From: Isohypsibius dastychi
Lineage: Eukaryota; Tardigrada; Eutardigrada; Parachela; Isohypsibiidae
Assembly (NCBI GenBank): GCA_034696485.1
Contig: JAQIWT010000181.1
Coordinates: forward strand, 1 to 29,776
Length of the DNA stretch: 29,776 bases
Direction of reading: 5' to 3'
The translations under genes and the position numbers were made by a program. Positions 8,841-18,899 of this stretch are shown piece by piece. Position 1 is the first letter of the stretch; each line of letters begins with the position of its first letter. The notes beneath the pieces are model-generated. The model searched no databases, had not been told where the DNA came from, and worked only from the letters and a program-made list of their open reading frames with translations.

Positions 8841-10896
8841 CTGAATACAAAACACGAACAAAATGACGGCTGTCATTCAAAAACCATCGAATCTGCAGGA
8901 TTTTCTAAGAAGGGTTCTTCAGAACACGTCCAACGGAATGACGTCGGCACTTCATCTTAGAAACATTGCAGAAACAATCGAGAAGCTTTAAAGGTTATTC
9001 TCGTCCCTAGATGGACAAGTGGTCGACAGATTTCCACAACGCTATATCAAACAGCGCGAGAAAATAAAACGATGACAGGGTTTTTCAAAGCTGGCAACAT
9101 TAGCATCGAAAAAATAACTGAGGTTCAGTTTTATTTTGTCATACAATACACATGCGGTCATGTTCGCTCAATGAAACGACCAGTCCTTCAAAACAATACC
9201 CTAGTATTCATCTTTAGTAACATCTGTAGTATTTTGACTATTTCAAGTGGATTTGTATGGAGTGTACAACCAGAAATGTTTACGAATCCGGTGATTTCTT
9301 GCAGCGTTTTAAGGAAACGAGGCATACCAGCATAGGACACAATCCCGGCCCGGATTTCTACGACATAATCTCGCTTCCCCCCAGCCCCCTACAAGATGTA
9401 GCTTGAGGGTTCAGCTTCGTTCAGCGTTCAGGGCTCAGCGTGAGGGTTCAGCGTCCTGAAGCGTCCTACGTCGACATTCACTACATTGATGACATTATAA
9501 TGAATTTCACTTTGTCATACCATAATATATCACACATATACATTTGACTAAATTTCAATATTTCAATTTTTGCAATAAAAAGTAAAGTTTGATATGGTAT
9601 TCTCCATGATACGGTAATGATAATCCATAAATGAACGATATAATGAAACTTAAATGAACTTACTTACGTTTCATAATAGTTCTGACAAAAACAATCATCA
9701 AAATGATAACGATAATTACATAACAAAAAAAGGAACATCCTTGACATTGCACCTCTGTCATACTGGTTTGGACGATTTTGCCTGATATTAGTTCATATCC
9801 CCTCCCCCCCAGCAGGCGGGGGGGGGGGTGGGGCAACGTTTTGAAATAGATTGCAGTTGCGCCAAGTTGTTCCGTCCAAATCAGCTTTCAGACCCGCGTT
9901 CCCTCGGCTGTACAGGTATGGCAGCTATAGAGGAACATGATTCCCATGGAACAAGACGGTCAGTTGAAAAAACGACAACAACAAAGCTGGTCGTTCCTGG
10001 TCTTGTATACCAAAAGTCAGACCCAACTGATCTTGCAAAACATCTGAAACTTGTAAAACATGCCTAGGTAAAACGAAAATCCTAAATCCCAAAACCCGAG
10101 ATTGATCGCATAGAAGAGGAGCAATAGGTCTGGGAACACAGGAAAGTCGACCAACGATTCGATGAAGATTGTGAGCAGATTCACGGGAAATACTGGAAGC
10201 AACTGAATCCAATTGACAGAATAGACAATAATTTCTCAAAAAACTGGGGGAAGAACAGGATATTGGCAAACAGAGAAGGAAAAGAGCTCGAAATCACGAG
10301 AAATCTACATGAGATCTAGTCACATCGTCACCCCTGCTCTAAACCCCCTGAAACGTGTGTGTAGTCTTGAAACCGCCAGGGGGTCGAGAAAGTTTTTGCT
10401 ACCGGTCTTGCTGATGATGTTTCCGAATTCACTCAACAGAATGTCCTACTGACACTTCAAAATTCTGCAAGCGAGACGCTGAGGCTGTGATCTTAGTTCT
10501 AGTGGCCGTGCTCTTAGGAGGTGTGTCAGCTTATTCGTTGCTTCAGATACTGTAAGGTGCTCGAAAGTCAAAGTCGACTGACGATCAAATTATATCGCAA
10601 TTGAATTTATCCTCCACAGAAAAAATTGAAAATTTACTGACTTGATACCATTTTCATATAATATGCCAGCAAAATCAGTTGCTTCTTCTCCAAAATCAAT
10701 GATAATGGAAATTCTGAAGCTGGCCTAATTGGATAGATTGAAGAGAGCAGAAGGTTACGTGCACTGAATGCACTCTTCCTTCTACTTCAGTTTATCTTGT
10801 TCTCGGCCACTCAAAGTTTCTGCCACACAGCAGAATTCCAAAATGTTTTCGAAGAAAAAACACTCCAGACCTCGCGCCCGGCGTGTCACGTTCAGG
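8841..10896. other. Gene-poor stretch of about 2 kb
   Basis: I see no gene that can be supported. Around 9400-9470 short GAGGGTTCAGCGT-like units recur imperfectly (TTCAGC, GTTCAG, GGGCTCAGCGT). From 9480 to 9720 the sequence is strongly A/T-rich. The stretch 9900-10330 has Gln/Lys-rich pieces interrupted by stops in all frames and may be a decayed element. A 7-bp inverted pair CCCCCTG/CAGGGGG flanks about 10340-10385. The promoter of the GH45 gene begins at the right end. Confidence 0.45.
9799..9833. repeat. C-run/G-run inverted tract
   Basis: CCCCTCCCCCCC (9799-9810) is followed after 7 nt by eleven G (9818-9828) and, after a T, by GGGG. The arms can pair as a GC-only hairpin, and either strand could form a quadruplex. 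The exact run lengths may be unreliable because homopolymers are hard to sequence. Confidence 0.7.
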
Positions 10897-10902
10897 TATA
10901 AA
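10897..10902 (+). promoter_or_regulatory. TATA box of the GH45 gene
   Basis: TATAAAGG lies 72 nt before the ATG at 10969, the same spacing as for the native intron-bearing genes here. A prokaryote-like coding region thus has a eukaryotic promoter. Confidence 0.65.
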
Positions 10903-10968
10903 GGTTCCAATGTTTTCATGGGTTTTGCCAGCTCTTGATATTCATCATCTTTGCTAGAAAATTTCATC

Positions 10969-11958
10969 ATGACTCTCCTCGCTGTCTCCGTCCTTTTCTG
11001 CCTTGCAGCCAGCACCTATGCGGCAGTTGACTGGTCGAATGGAAACTGGGCACTCGCCTGTGATTTCCCCAATAAAGCCAACGTTCTGTCCGATCTGAAA
11101 AACTTCAAATCAAGCGACTGCGGGGGAAAATGCGCCGCCACAAAAGGATGCACCCACTTTGCCTGGTCACCGGCTAACGGCGGAACATGCGGTCTCAAGA
11201 AAAACGCAGTCTCCAAAACCCAAGCCGTCACTTCAAGCGACAAAGCCCGCGTCTGCGGTGTAATGGATAACGCCCCTGCTGCAGCCCCCGCAAAAGGTAG
11301 CGCTCCAGCTGCTGCTGGAAAATGGCCCAGCGCCGGAAATGGTAAGACGACCCGCTATTGGGATTGCTGCAAGCCCAGCTGTTCGTGGCCTGAAAAGGCA
11401 GCGGTCACCGCACCGGTCACCAACTGCGCCAAAGACGGAGTCACAAAAGTCAGCAGTAACGACAAGAGTATCTGCGATGGCGGATCTGCCCATGTCTGCA
11501 ACAATCAAGTACCATTTGTTGTCAATGCGTCCATGGCTTATGGGTTCGTCGCTGGAGTTGTCAGCGGACTGAATGAACAAGCGGTGTGCTGCTCTTGCTA
11601 TAAAATTGACTTCACTAGCGGACCTGTTGTTGGAAAGTCTATGATCGTGCAAATCACCAACACCGGAGCTGATTTGGGGGAGAATCATTTTGACCTCCAG
11701 ATTCCAGGTGGAGGCACTGGTATCTTCAATGGCTGCAGTTCGCAATGGAATGCACCGAAGCCAGATGGTTGGGGACAAAAGTACGGAGGCATCTCGAAGG
11801 CTGAAGAATGCAAACAGCTGCCCGCACAGATCCGTGGCGGATGCGATTTCCGATTCGGTTGGTTCAAGAACGCTGACAATCCAACCATGAAACTCCAACG
11901 TGTCAAGTGCCCAGCTGAAATTATCACCCGAACTGGATGCAAGCGTCAGGATGAATAA
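10969..11958 (+). CDS. GH45 endo-beta-1,4-glucanase with PAN/apple-like N-terminal domain
   Basis: Secreted cellulase that cleaves internal beta-1,4-glucan bonds by inversion. The 329-aa frame is unbroken: signal peptide (MTLLAVSVLFCLAASTYA), then a six-Cys PAN/apple-like domain (about 19-100; CGGKCAATKGCTHFAW, TCGLKK), an Ala/Pro-rich linker (about 103-120), and the GH45 core. The catalytic acid/base pair is visible: Asp132 in TTRYWDCCKPSCSW and Asp242 in NHFDLQIPGGGTGIFNGC, 110 residues apart as in known GH45 enzymes. The core is Cys-rich as the family requires. I chose ATG 10969; the frame continues six codons upstream only by a TTG. Unlike every neighbour of similar size it has no intron, and third positions are rich in C/G. 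GH45 in animals is attributed to horizontal transfer, and these traits fit, but the TATA box and poly(A) signal show it is embedded in the host genome. Confidence 0.95.
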   Translation: MTLLAVSVLFCLAASTYAAVDWSNGNWALACDFPNKANVLSDLKNFKSSDCGGKCAATKGCTHFAWSPANGGTCGLKKNAVSKTQAVTSSDKARVCGVMDNAPAAAPAKGSAPAAAGKWPSAGNGKTTRYWDCCKPSCSWPEKAAVTAPVTNCAKDGVTKVSSNDKSICDGGSAHVCNNQVPFVVNASMAYGFVAGVVSGLNEQAVCCSCYKIDFTSGPVVGKSMIVQITNTGADLGENHFDLQIPGGGTGIFNGCSSQWNAPKPDGWGQKYGGISKAEECKQLPAQIRGGCDFRFGWFKNADNPTMKLQRVKCPAEIITRTGCKRQDE

Positions 11959-11959
11959 A
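11954..11959 (+). promoter_or_regulatory. Poly(A) signal overlapping the GH45 stop codon
   Basis: AATAAA spans 11954-11959 and contains the TAA stop (11956-11958). Cleavage would leave a 3' UTR of only about 20 nt. Confidence 0.5.
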
Positions 11960-12400
11960 ATCCCCAGCTGTTAAAATCCCTGATTCTATTCACTGCGTTT
12001 TCAAAGACAGAAGAAAAGATATTGTTCTTGTTCAGAAGTTGGCAGATTCTTTGCAGCGAAAGTTCCAGAATGCAAATGGAAAAAAACATTCTTTCTTACA
12101 TCCATATCACCCAAACGAATTTTCTTTCGAAATGTCTGCGCCGCGAGTTAAAAATAATCTGTGATCTCTCAATGATTTGGGTTTTCCAACCCACAGTCGC
12201 AGTCGCAGATTGAACTTTATTGACTGTTTTAATACAGTAAGCAGGGTTTCTAGACCTTCGGAATGATAGTCACTCGAAACAGCAATAAAACTTTCGATTT
12301 CTTCAAGATCCCCAAGGCCATTTTGATGTAGCAAGTTTTCATCCACAGCAGAGAGAAAACGTGACTTTACCCAGCATGCGCTATTTTGCGATGCAGAAAA
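11960..12400. other. Intergenic stretch between GH45 and propeller genes
   Basis: I see no gene, and no clear TATA box for the next gene. Minus-strand frames here are shadows. Confidence 0.4.
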
Positions 12401-15066
12401 ATGAACGTCTTCATGCTGTTGACCGCGTTTTTGATCGCAGTGAATGGGAATGCTGTTAAAGATGATCTTGTAATACCTGTTACTACCTGCACCCTCCAAA
12501 CTGCCAACGAGACTATAGCTGGACAATGTATTAGTTCCAAGGACCTCGACACAAAATGCGCCGGTAAGCAACTCTTGCAAACCGAGAAACAGTGCGCGGA
12601 GTATCATGGATTCTGGTGTTGTCTTGACGCTCCCTCGCTTGATGAGCCATTATCTGCGCGAATAATATCCTTCAACTCGTCACGGATCAACGCTCCGTCG
12701 TTCGGCAGACGAACAATTAAACGTGCCCGAAAACCTGTTTCTCGTGCGACTCGAAGACAGAGACCACGAAGAACTTCGAAACGCCGGCCAGTGACACCTG
12801 TTGCTGCCTTGAAGCGTGATTGCAGAATGGGTGACATCATCACTCAGGCTAATGGAAATGAACGGAGGAACTGGTATCCTTTTTCTGGAATCAACAAAAC
12901 CCTGCCTTTCAAAATAAAATGGACAACTGTGCTAAAGAAGGATGAGCAATTTTACGCTATGCCGTTGGTGTATTGCGGCGTTGTGGTTCTGGCGGGAATG
13001 GAGAACAACATTTATTTAGTCAATTCAAAAACCGGACAGCTAATTAGGAAAAAGAGTTTGGGACTACCATTCAGTGCCGAGAAAGATATTCCAGAATGCC
13101 GGGATGTGTTCCCGTTCGTCGGGATGCTGGCGACTCCAGTGATTGATACAAAAACACAAACGGTTTTTGTCACATACTCCACATATTCTCCGGGCACGAC
13201 CGGCGGACTAGACAATAACATGTAAGTGAGGTGTTTTACATTGCATTCACTTCGCTTTGCGGAATGTATGCTGCCGAGGTAGATTTGTGATTGTGTCCTG
13301 TAACCGTCACGTGGGACACGTCATGAACACTCCGCCCTGAATGTGAACTTCTTATCTGTATTAACTACATGGTTTTGCAAGATGGAAAGTTCGAATTCAA
13401 GTAATATTAATTTTAGTTTATTAAAAAATTAACGAACAATTACGGCTGTATGCAAAGCGAAATGTTATTCATTTCCCCTGGGAATGACCCTTAGGTATTT
13501 CTTATATTTCAAGATCTCATCCGTTTGCCTGCATAACTGTCAGACCAGATCCCCTGTATGATAATTGTTGCTGGTTCGTCCAGCTTGGTACGGCGGTGGA
13601 ACAGAATGTCCGTACCAGTAGATGGTATTTATAAGCTGAACCATCTTGCGCAGACATCGGCCAAGTTTGGGATTGATCTCTGATGAACATCTTTTCCAGA
13701 TACAAAATGCACGCTTTGGACGTATTCACCCTCGCTCCTAGACGAGGATTCCCAATCACATTCGAAGGAACAAAGAACGGGAAAACCTTTAAAGCCGGAT
13801 GGCAGATGCAACGACCTGGACTGTTGTTGCTCCAAGGAAAGCTATACGTTGCATTCGCATCGCACTGCGATTTCTTTGAATATCACGGCTGGATTTTCAA
13901 AATTGACTCACTCACCGGTGTCATCGAGGATATTTTCATCACAACTGGAACTTCAACAAGTATCTACGCTGCTGGAATATGGCAAGCTGGAACTGGGCTC
14001 TCAAGTGACAAAGCCGGGCGACTGTTTGCTAGTATCGGCAATGCCATGCCCGAAGTCGACGAAATGTTCAGTAAAGCATTACCTGCAAATGAGCCACCCG
14101 AAGTGAAATCAGAAGCGGTCATCAGACTGAACACATCTACCATGAAAGTAAACAACTTCTTCACACCTTACAATGTCAAACTTCTCGACGAGATTGATTT
14201 GGATCTGGGAACTTCAGGTAGTTTAACTCTCGCATGACTTTATTGACACTCTGAAAAATCATTACAACAAGTTGGAACAACATGGGTTCAAGAAAACGAG
14301 GTTTCTTAACCGGTTTAGAAAAACAGCCAGGTTGAAGACAATGGGGTGTGTAAACCCAGGGTTAAAGAAATCGCGGAGTTCAAGAGAACTGTTACCCTCG
14401 TCCGTTGAACCTATAAATTCGTGACAGCCCCCCCCCCCCCCCCACCCCCGCTATTGCGCCAAAACTGACGCTTTGTTTCTAGGTGTGGTCATCTTGCCCC
14501 CTCAGTTCGGGACTGCGAAGCATCCAGTTCTCGGACTTGCAACCGGTAAAGAAGGAATAATGTACGTGATGGATGTCGAGAATCTCGGGGGTTTTCAGCA
14601 AGGGCCCAATGCCAGTGACGCAGTTCTCTACAGAGCAGGTGAATACGGAACACGAAAACGAGCTCAACTTTTCTGTTCTCCGTCAGTCTGGCCAACGGAT
14701 AAGATGGTGTACATCGCTCCAGCCGGTGGGCCTGTCGCGGGATTGAGGAGAGAGATAAATGAAACTACTGGTCTTCCGTGGTTTGAAATGGCAGGGCGGA
14801 GCTTGATGAGTTTGAAATTTCCCTTCGGAACTCCGACGGCCGTTTTTTCTTGGCTATCGAGATCTGGAACTGCCTCGGTATGGATAGCTAATCGTGATAA
14901 CGGGTCGGTACAAGTCTTTGATTCTGAGCCTAACGAAAATGGAATACTGCCTTTAATAACGAGAATCGAGACTGGCCCAGTGACAAAATTCTCACATCCT
15001 GTTGCTGCTCATGGGACGGTGTATGTTGCTACTTTCGAAGGAAAACTGATCGCTATCGGGAATTGA
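12401..15066 (+). CDS. Secreted protein: clip-like domain, Arg-rich linker, PQQ-like beta-propeller
   Basis: Exons 12401-13221, 13700-14217 and 14483-15066 give 640 aa; both introns are GT-AG and the joins are in frame (phases 2 and 1). Residues 1-18 are a signal peptide. Six cysteines follow at 30, 43, 53, 65, 73 and 74; this C-x12-C-x9-C-x11-C-x7-CC spacing resembles clip domains of arthropod immune proteases. Residues about 95-135 are very basic (RRTIKRARKPVSRATRRQRP), a possible cleavage or polyanion-binding linker. The rest repeats beta-strand blades of PQQ-like or quinoprotein type: VVLAGMENNIYLVNSKTGQL, GKLYVAFASHCDFFEYHGWI, and the closing strand GTVYVATFEGKLIAIGN. PQQ-like propellers oxidise alcohols/sugars or act as scaffolds; without mapped ligand residues I cannot say which. 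Start choice: the first ATG gives the signal peptide. Confidence 0.85.
14428..14449 (+). repeat. Poly-C tract in intron 2 of the propeller gene
   Basis: Sixteen C, one A and five C lie about 33 nt before the acceptor at 14482. The tract may serve as a pyrimidine tract or may be a slippage-prone homopolymer. Confidence 0.75.
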
Positions 15067-15108
15067 TATTGTCCGCTGTTCTCTTTCGCCAAACTAGCAG
15101 CTACTCTG

Positions 15109-15114
15109 AATAAA
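15109..15114 (+). promoter_or_regulatory. Poly(A) signal of the propeller gene
   Basis: AATAAA lies 43 nt after the stop at 15066. Confidence 0.55.
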
Positions 15115-15587
15115 CTGTCGTTGAACAATTGTCGTGCATTTTGAGAACATAGTCTTTCGTGGAATCCAGAAGGTACTGCGGTTCGAGGTTCACGGGGACA
15201 GTTGTTTGACGTCGAGATTGCATTCAGTGGGTCAGTATAAGAGAAACCAATGAAGGTAGCTTAAGTACCCAACTTTCGTGATGCGCCCAGCTACTGAATT
15301 GTCAAACAGCATACTTTCGGAATGCACGAAAGCAAGAATCCATAAATGGCTCCCGGACATTCGAATGTTCTCTACTGACCAGTACCAAGAGTTTTTTGTT
15401 TTCGCAGAGAGCGAATTAAGCTCTCAAAATAGCTGGAACTTCCCACTGCCTGGAAGGTGCTTGAAATTTATAAAATCCATATTTCCAGTGGCTGTCATAG
15501 AAAGAGAACTGCTATGATGAACTGAACGCTCCTGCTCGAGCTTACTTTGATACAGACCTGCTATACGCGCACAGAATCTTCAGACAA
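15115..15587. other. Short intergenic stretch between convergent genes
   Basis: It separates the 3' ends of the propeller gene (+) and the receptor gene (-). I looked on the minus strand for kinase-homology or cyclase exons that would extend the receptor and found none; the space is also too small for them. A 79-codon plus-strand frame (15278-15517) has no support. Confidence 0.5.
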
Positions 15588-17801
15588 TCAACGCAAGTAT
15601 TGAAAAGTAGATTTCACAACAGAGTCATTCATAGAGCACACTGCGCTGGCGACACTATGAAAGAAGTAATATCTGATCTCCAGTCGCTCCAACATGGCAT
15701 CTTCAATCAGCCAGTCACGCCTCCGTATTTCGTCGTTCCTTGCGTAAACTCTGCGAAAAAATCCAGGGTGTACCAGTCTTACAGTCTATTTGCTCAGGCA
15801 AACTGACCTGGTTGCGATTAAGCTCCCAATTACCACCAACAGCACAACAGAAATACTTCCCAAAACTGCCCCCAGAAGCGTCGTTCCTGTCAAGCTTGAA
15901 AACTGATACGGGTCAAGTGAGTTTCTGAAGCTCACTCACTCATCCCATTATCAGGCAAGCACGCAACGTGATCCCCCCGATATCCGCACATCGGTTCATT
16001 CAGCGGCACAGTCGTGTTTCCACTGCCTCCCCAGTCAACAACCCCAAAGAGCGTGACTTGACCATTGACATTTCTTTTCATGAAGCGCTGCAAATTAAAG
16101 GTTACCCAAGTGAAGATGTTGGCAATATGGAATTAATCTCTAACCTCAAGCTCTCCGGAGAATGGATCGAAATCCCAAGCGTAGAGAGGATTAACCCGTT
16201 CTCCCGCATAATCCATTAGTGCATCCGTGTAGCCCAGGTGGAAAGTGCGATTCAGGAAGAGTTTAGTGAAGGCTCTTCCACCGCTGAGATTAAAGTCTGG
16301 CCGGGCATGAATGGTTTCATTCAGAACCTAGGCATTGAGAATTGGGGTCACAGTCAGTGAACTCAAAAGACTTGTTTGTTTACAGCAGCGAACAAACAGA
16401 ATGCCGTGTATGTTCCGATGACTGGTGGAAGTGGCTAAAGGCGAAATGAAGTCATTCAAGTTCTGCGGCAGAGATTGAAACGTACCAGGTCTTTGTGAGC
16501 ATATGTGAAGTTGTAATTTCTCAAGCTGGATTCTCGCCATTTAGGAAAAAGGGACATGGATGGCACATTATAGACAGAGTCATCGGTTGTGAGTAGAATG
16601 AGTGATCTGTACGCAGCTCGTGCAATTTCGTCATGAGCATCGTTTCTTCGCCAATGAAAATTCCCAAATCCAGTGTAGCGAAACAACTCAACCGAAAGAT
16701 AAGCCTGGAAACCTGCTTTTAGATTCAAATTTTCCAGAATGCGATTTCAAGAAATTCAACGCTGTTTGATAACATTTCCAAGCATTGACGCTAATGCGAT
16801 ACTTACATAAGAACCATCGGTCATGCTTTTTTCAGATGCGGTGAGCTGCAATTATAAATACATATGAACTAATTAACGGAAATAATTTCAGTTTCCTACC
16901 AAGATTTTTCGAAGTAGATCTGCGTGTCCAAGGTAGATCATAACTTTAAGATACACATTCTTATCACAAATTTAAGAACGCTCGACCTTGTACTTACTCC
17001 GGCTGTGGTTGCTGAAGTCATTCAGAAGTGTGTCGTATTCTGACTGGTGCGTACTTGCATTGATTTTGATTTGATGAAGCTGGAATTTTGGTATCTGCTT
17101 GGAAGCCTCTTCGATAGCTCTCGGCATCGACGATGAGAAACCTGGTGAGCTTTTGCCGTCAACAACCAGGTGCACCGAAGTCCAGCCGTATATTTTTAGA
17201 AAATCCATTAAAAACCGAGCAAAGTTTATTGTCGAGGTTGAACTTGTCGTGATCCATGTTGGTGATTTCGATTTGTCACGCAATACCGGATCATATCCGA
17301 CACTTTCAAAGAAATGTTATTTTGGGCCTAATGAAGATTGCATTTTACCTTGTCATCATGAGAATGTTCCAAATTGAAACCAGCCGGTTTAAATTATACA
17401 TCTCGATACAAGCTGCAATAAAAACTGGAATTCGTAGATTTTTGGAACCAATTTATTCATGTCATACATGGCGCAATGAAGGCGTAAATATCGGCTGGAC
17501 TTCGTTGTTGGTAATACCATTTCGCCACCATCTCATCTGAGTGTGCCGACATTTCATCACAGTTGGAAATTTTTCGGTCGACTAAATAAGTATGGGTGAA
17601 ATTGATCGTAGTCGCGTAGGTGTTTTGCAAATGTTCCATGGCTGAGTCGACGCTGGGACCATGATGAACCAACGAGCCGACTGAGCCGGCAAGTGGTCGT
17701 GCGATTCCCATGGTGACAATTTCGGCTCTGATCAGCGCGGACGACAACTGGGGGTATACGGCGACCAAAACCAGAATATAATTTAAATACAAACACGCCA
17801 T
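15588..17801 (-). CDS. Single-pass ANF-receptor protein with short cytoplasmic tail (NPR-C-like)
   Basis: The ectodomain is of the type that binds natriuretic peptides in NPR/receptor guanylyl cyclases. Exons: 17801-17468, 17412-17349, 17302-16998, 16943-16900, 16845-16807, 16704-16486, 16434-16384, 16327-16145, 16087 to about 15940, 15902-15808, 15750-15588. A signal peptide opens it; then YAFIAPSC, SVGYDPVLRDKSKSPTW (the typical D-P-x-L-x-D-K turn), IMIYLGHADLLRKIL, DEIARAAYRSLILLT, ALMDYAGERVNPLYAW, and CGYRGDHVAC before the membrane. The TM helix LLGAVLGSISVVLLVVIGSL is followed by VYARNDEIRRRDWLIEDAM and a tail of about 55 residues, with no kinase-homology or cyclase domain. The join before the TM exon is unresolved: the strong GTGAGT donor near 15939 puts the TM exon in the wrong frame, while a weak GTTGCG donor further up keeps it. 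It may be a clearance/decoy receptor or a truncated cyclase gene. Confidence 0.78.
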
Positions 17802-18899
17802 TTTTGCAAAATGACAGTGTTCAGAGCAATTGGCGAGAATCGGGGATGGAATAATAGCTCAGGGTGCTTCAGGGTTAAATGGGCATTAACAGCCGAGTGG
17901 AACGTGATAAGGGAAAATAAACATTTCCGTGCTCCGTGTTCATGCGGCCGGAAAATGACACGAAAAAATTACAGGAAGCTAATCTTTGTAATGAAGCGGG
18001 AGATATGGTGATCATGCAAATTAACCGCGTCAGCTCCGAAACGGCAGAATAATAAACAGTACACGGTACGTTTCTCCTAAAGACCCATGGCTCAAAAATG
18101 AGCTCCACTGTTGTGATATCCAGTTAATCAGTGTCATAAGGACAACATGCAAAGTTTCTATGTGGTTTTCATTACCGAGATGAAGAAGAACCAGGTTTTG
18201 CACGCTCTGGTGCGCAAAGCCCGGTTCTTGAACAAGGTTGTGTGCAAGAGCGTGCAGAGCCTATTGTACGTACCAGGGATCGAGACTTAAACAGATGTTG
18301 AATACGTTTCGTGGGGTCATTACTTTGATCCAGAACCCTCAGGGTCAGCCTAAACATGCATGGTGAAATAAGAAATTTTTATTCAATTTTTATCACAATA
18401 CATTGACTGGTTTTATAACTGCGCTTTTCGTCGATTTGGGAGACTCAATTCAGAATGAATATTACTTGTTCTTTTCATAGATGAACTTTGTGTGTTATTT
18501 CGACGAGGGAAGAAAAAAATATATATCTGACATCAACAAAATACATGTACCGAATATAACTACACACCGGTCCCATCGCGCAACAACTGAGTCAGACCAA
18601 TCATTTTCTCGTTGCCCGCACTTCCAGCGATCCGCTCATCGTATGTGATCAAAACAGTCAACGTAACTCAAGAACTGTAGTATATCAAGCCATCAGTCTA
18701 GCACTGCCTACATCACAATGTACAGTCGGTAACTGGATAACTGTGTTACCATAATAGATACCTTCTACTGAAATAACCGGTTCGGCGCATGCGAAGATAG
18801 TGCAGCTCAAAATGCAGCACATCGATTCTCGCGTGCAACACACCATGAGCCAGTTTAAACAATTCGAGATATTCCCCGAATGTTACGATAACTTCAAGC
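17802..18899. other. Intergenic stretch between divergent receptor and chitinase genes
   Basis: Both flanking genes are transcribed away from here, so their promoters must lie within. I see no TATA box at the expected distance from the ATG at 17801. No signal-peptide exon for the chitinase can be assigned: the ATG at 18812 opens a 33-codon frame without a hydrophobic leader, and the ATG at 18481 gives a 17-codon frame. A hairpin lies at 18199-18256. Confidence 0.45.
18199..18256. repeat. Imperfect 58-nt hairpin
   Basis: TGCACGCTCT (18199-18208) and AGAGCGTGCA (18247-18256) are perfect complements. Between them TGCGCA can pair with TGTGCA (one wobble), and CTTG-AA-CAAG closes the tip. The shape is like a small-RNA precursor or the core of a foldback element; there is no expression evidence. 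Confidence 0.5.

Noticed and set aside
9925-10269. 114-codon minus-strand frame
   Set aside because: No start context, splice pattern or domain; the opposite strand shows Gln/Lys-rich pieces interrupted by stops. Neither strand can be supported as a gene.
11233-11898. 221-codon minus-strand frame within the GH45 gene
   Set aside because: It is an antisense shadow of a C/G-rich coding region that has both GH45 catalytic motifs on the plus strand.
12107-12607. 166-codon minus-strand frame
   Set aside because: It overlaps exon 1 of the propeller gene on the opposite strand, lacks family resemblance, and the propeller frame carries the signal peptide and cysteines.
15067-15587. Kinase-homology or cyclase exons of the receptor
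   Set aside because: Minus-strand translation shows no kinase or cyclase motif and the space is too short for about 500 residues.
18481-18530. Chitinase first exon at ATG 18481 (MNFVCYFDEG)
   Set aside because: It resembles the GH18 start superficially, but lacks a leader and closes after 17 codons without a fitting donor.
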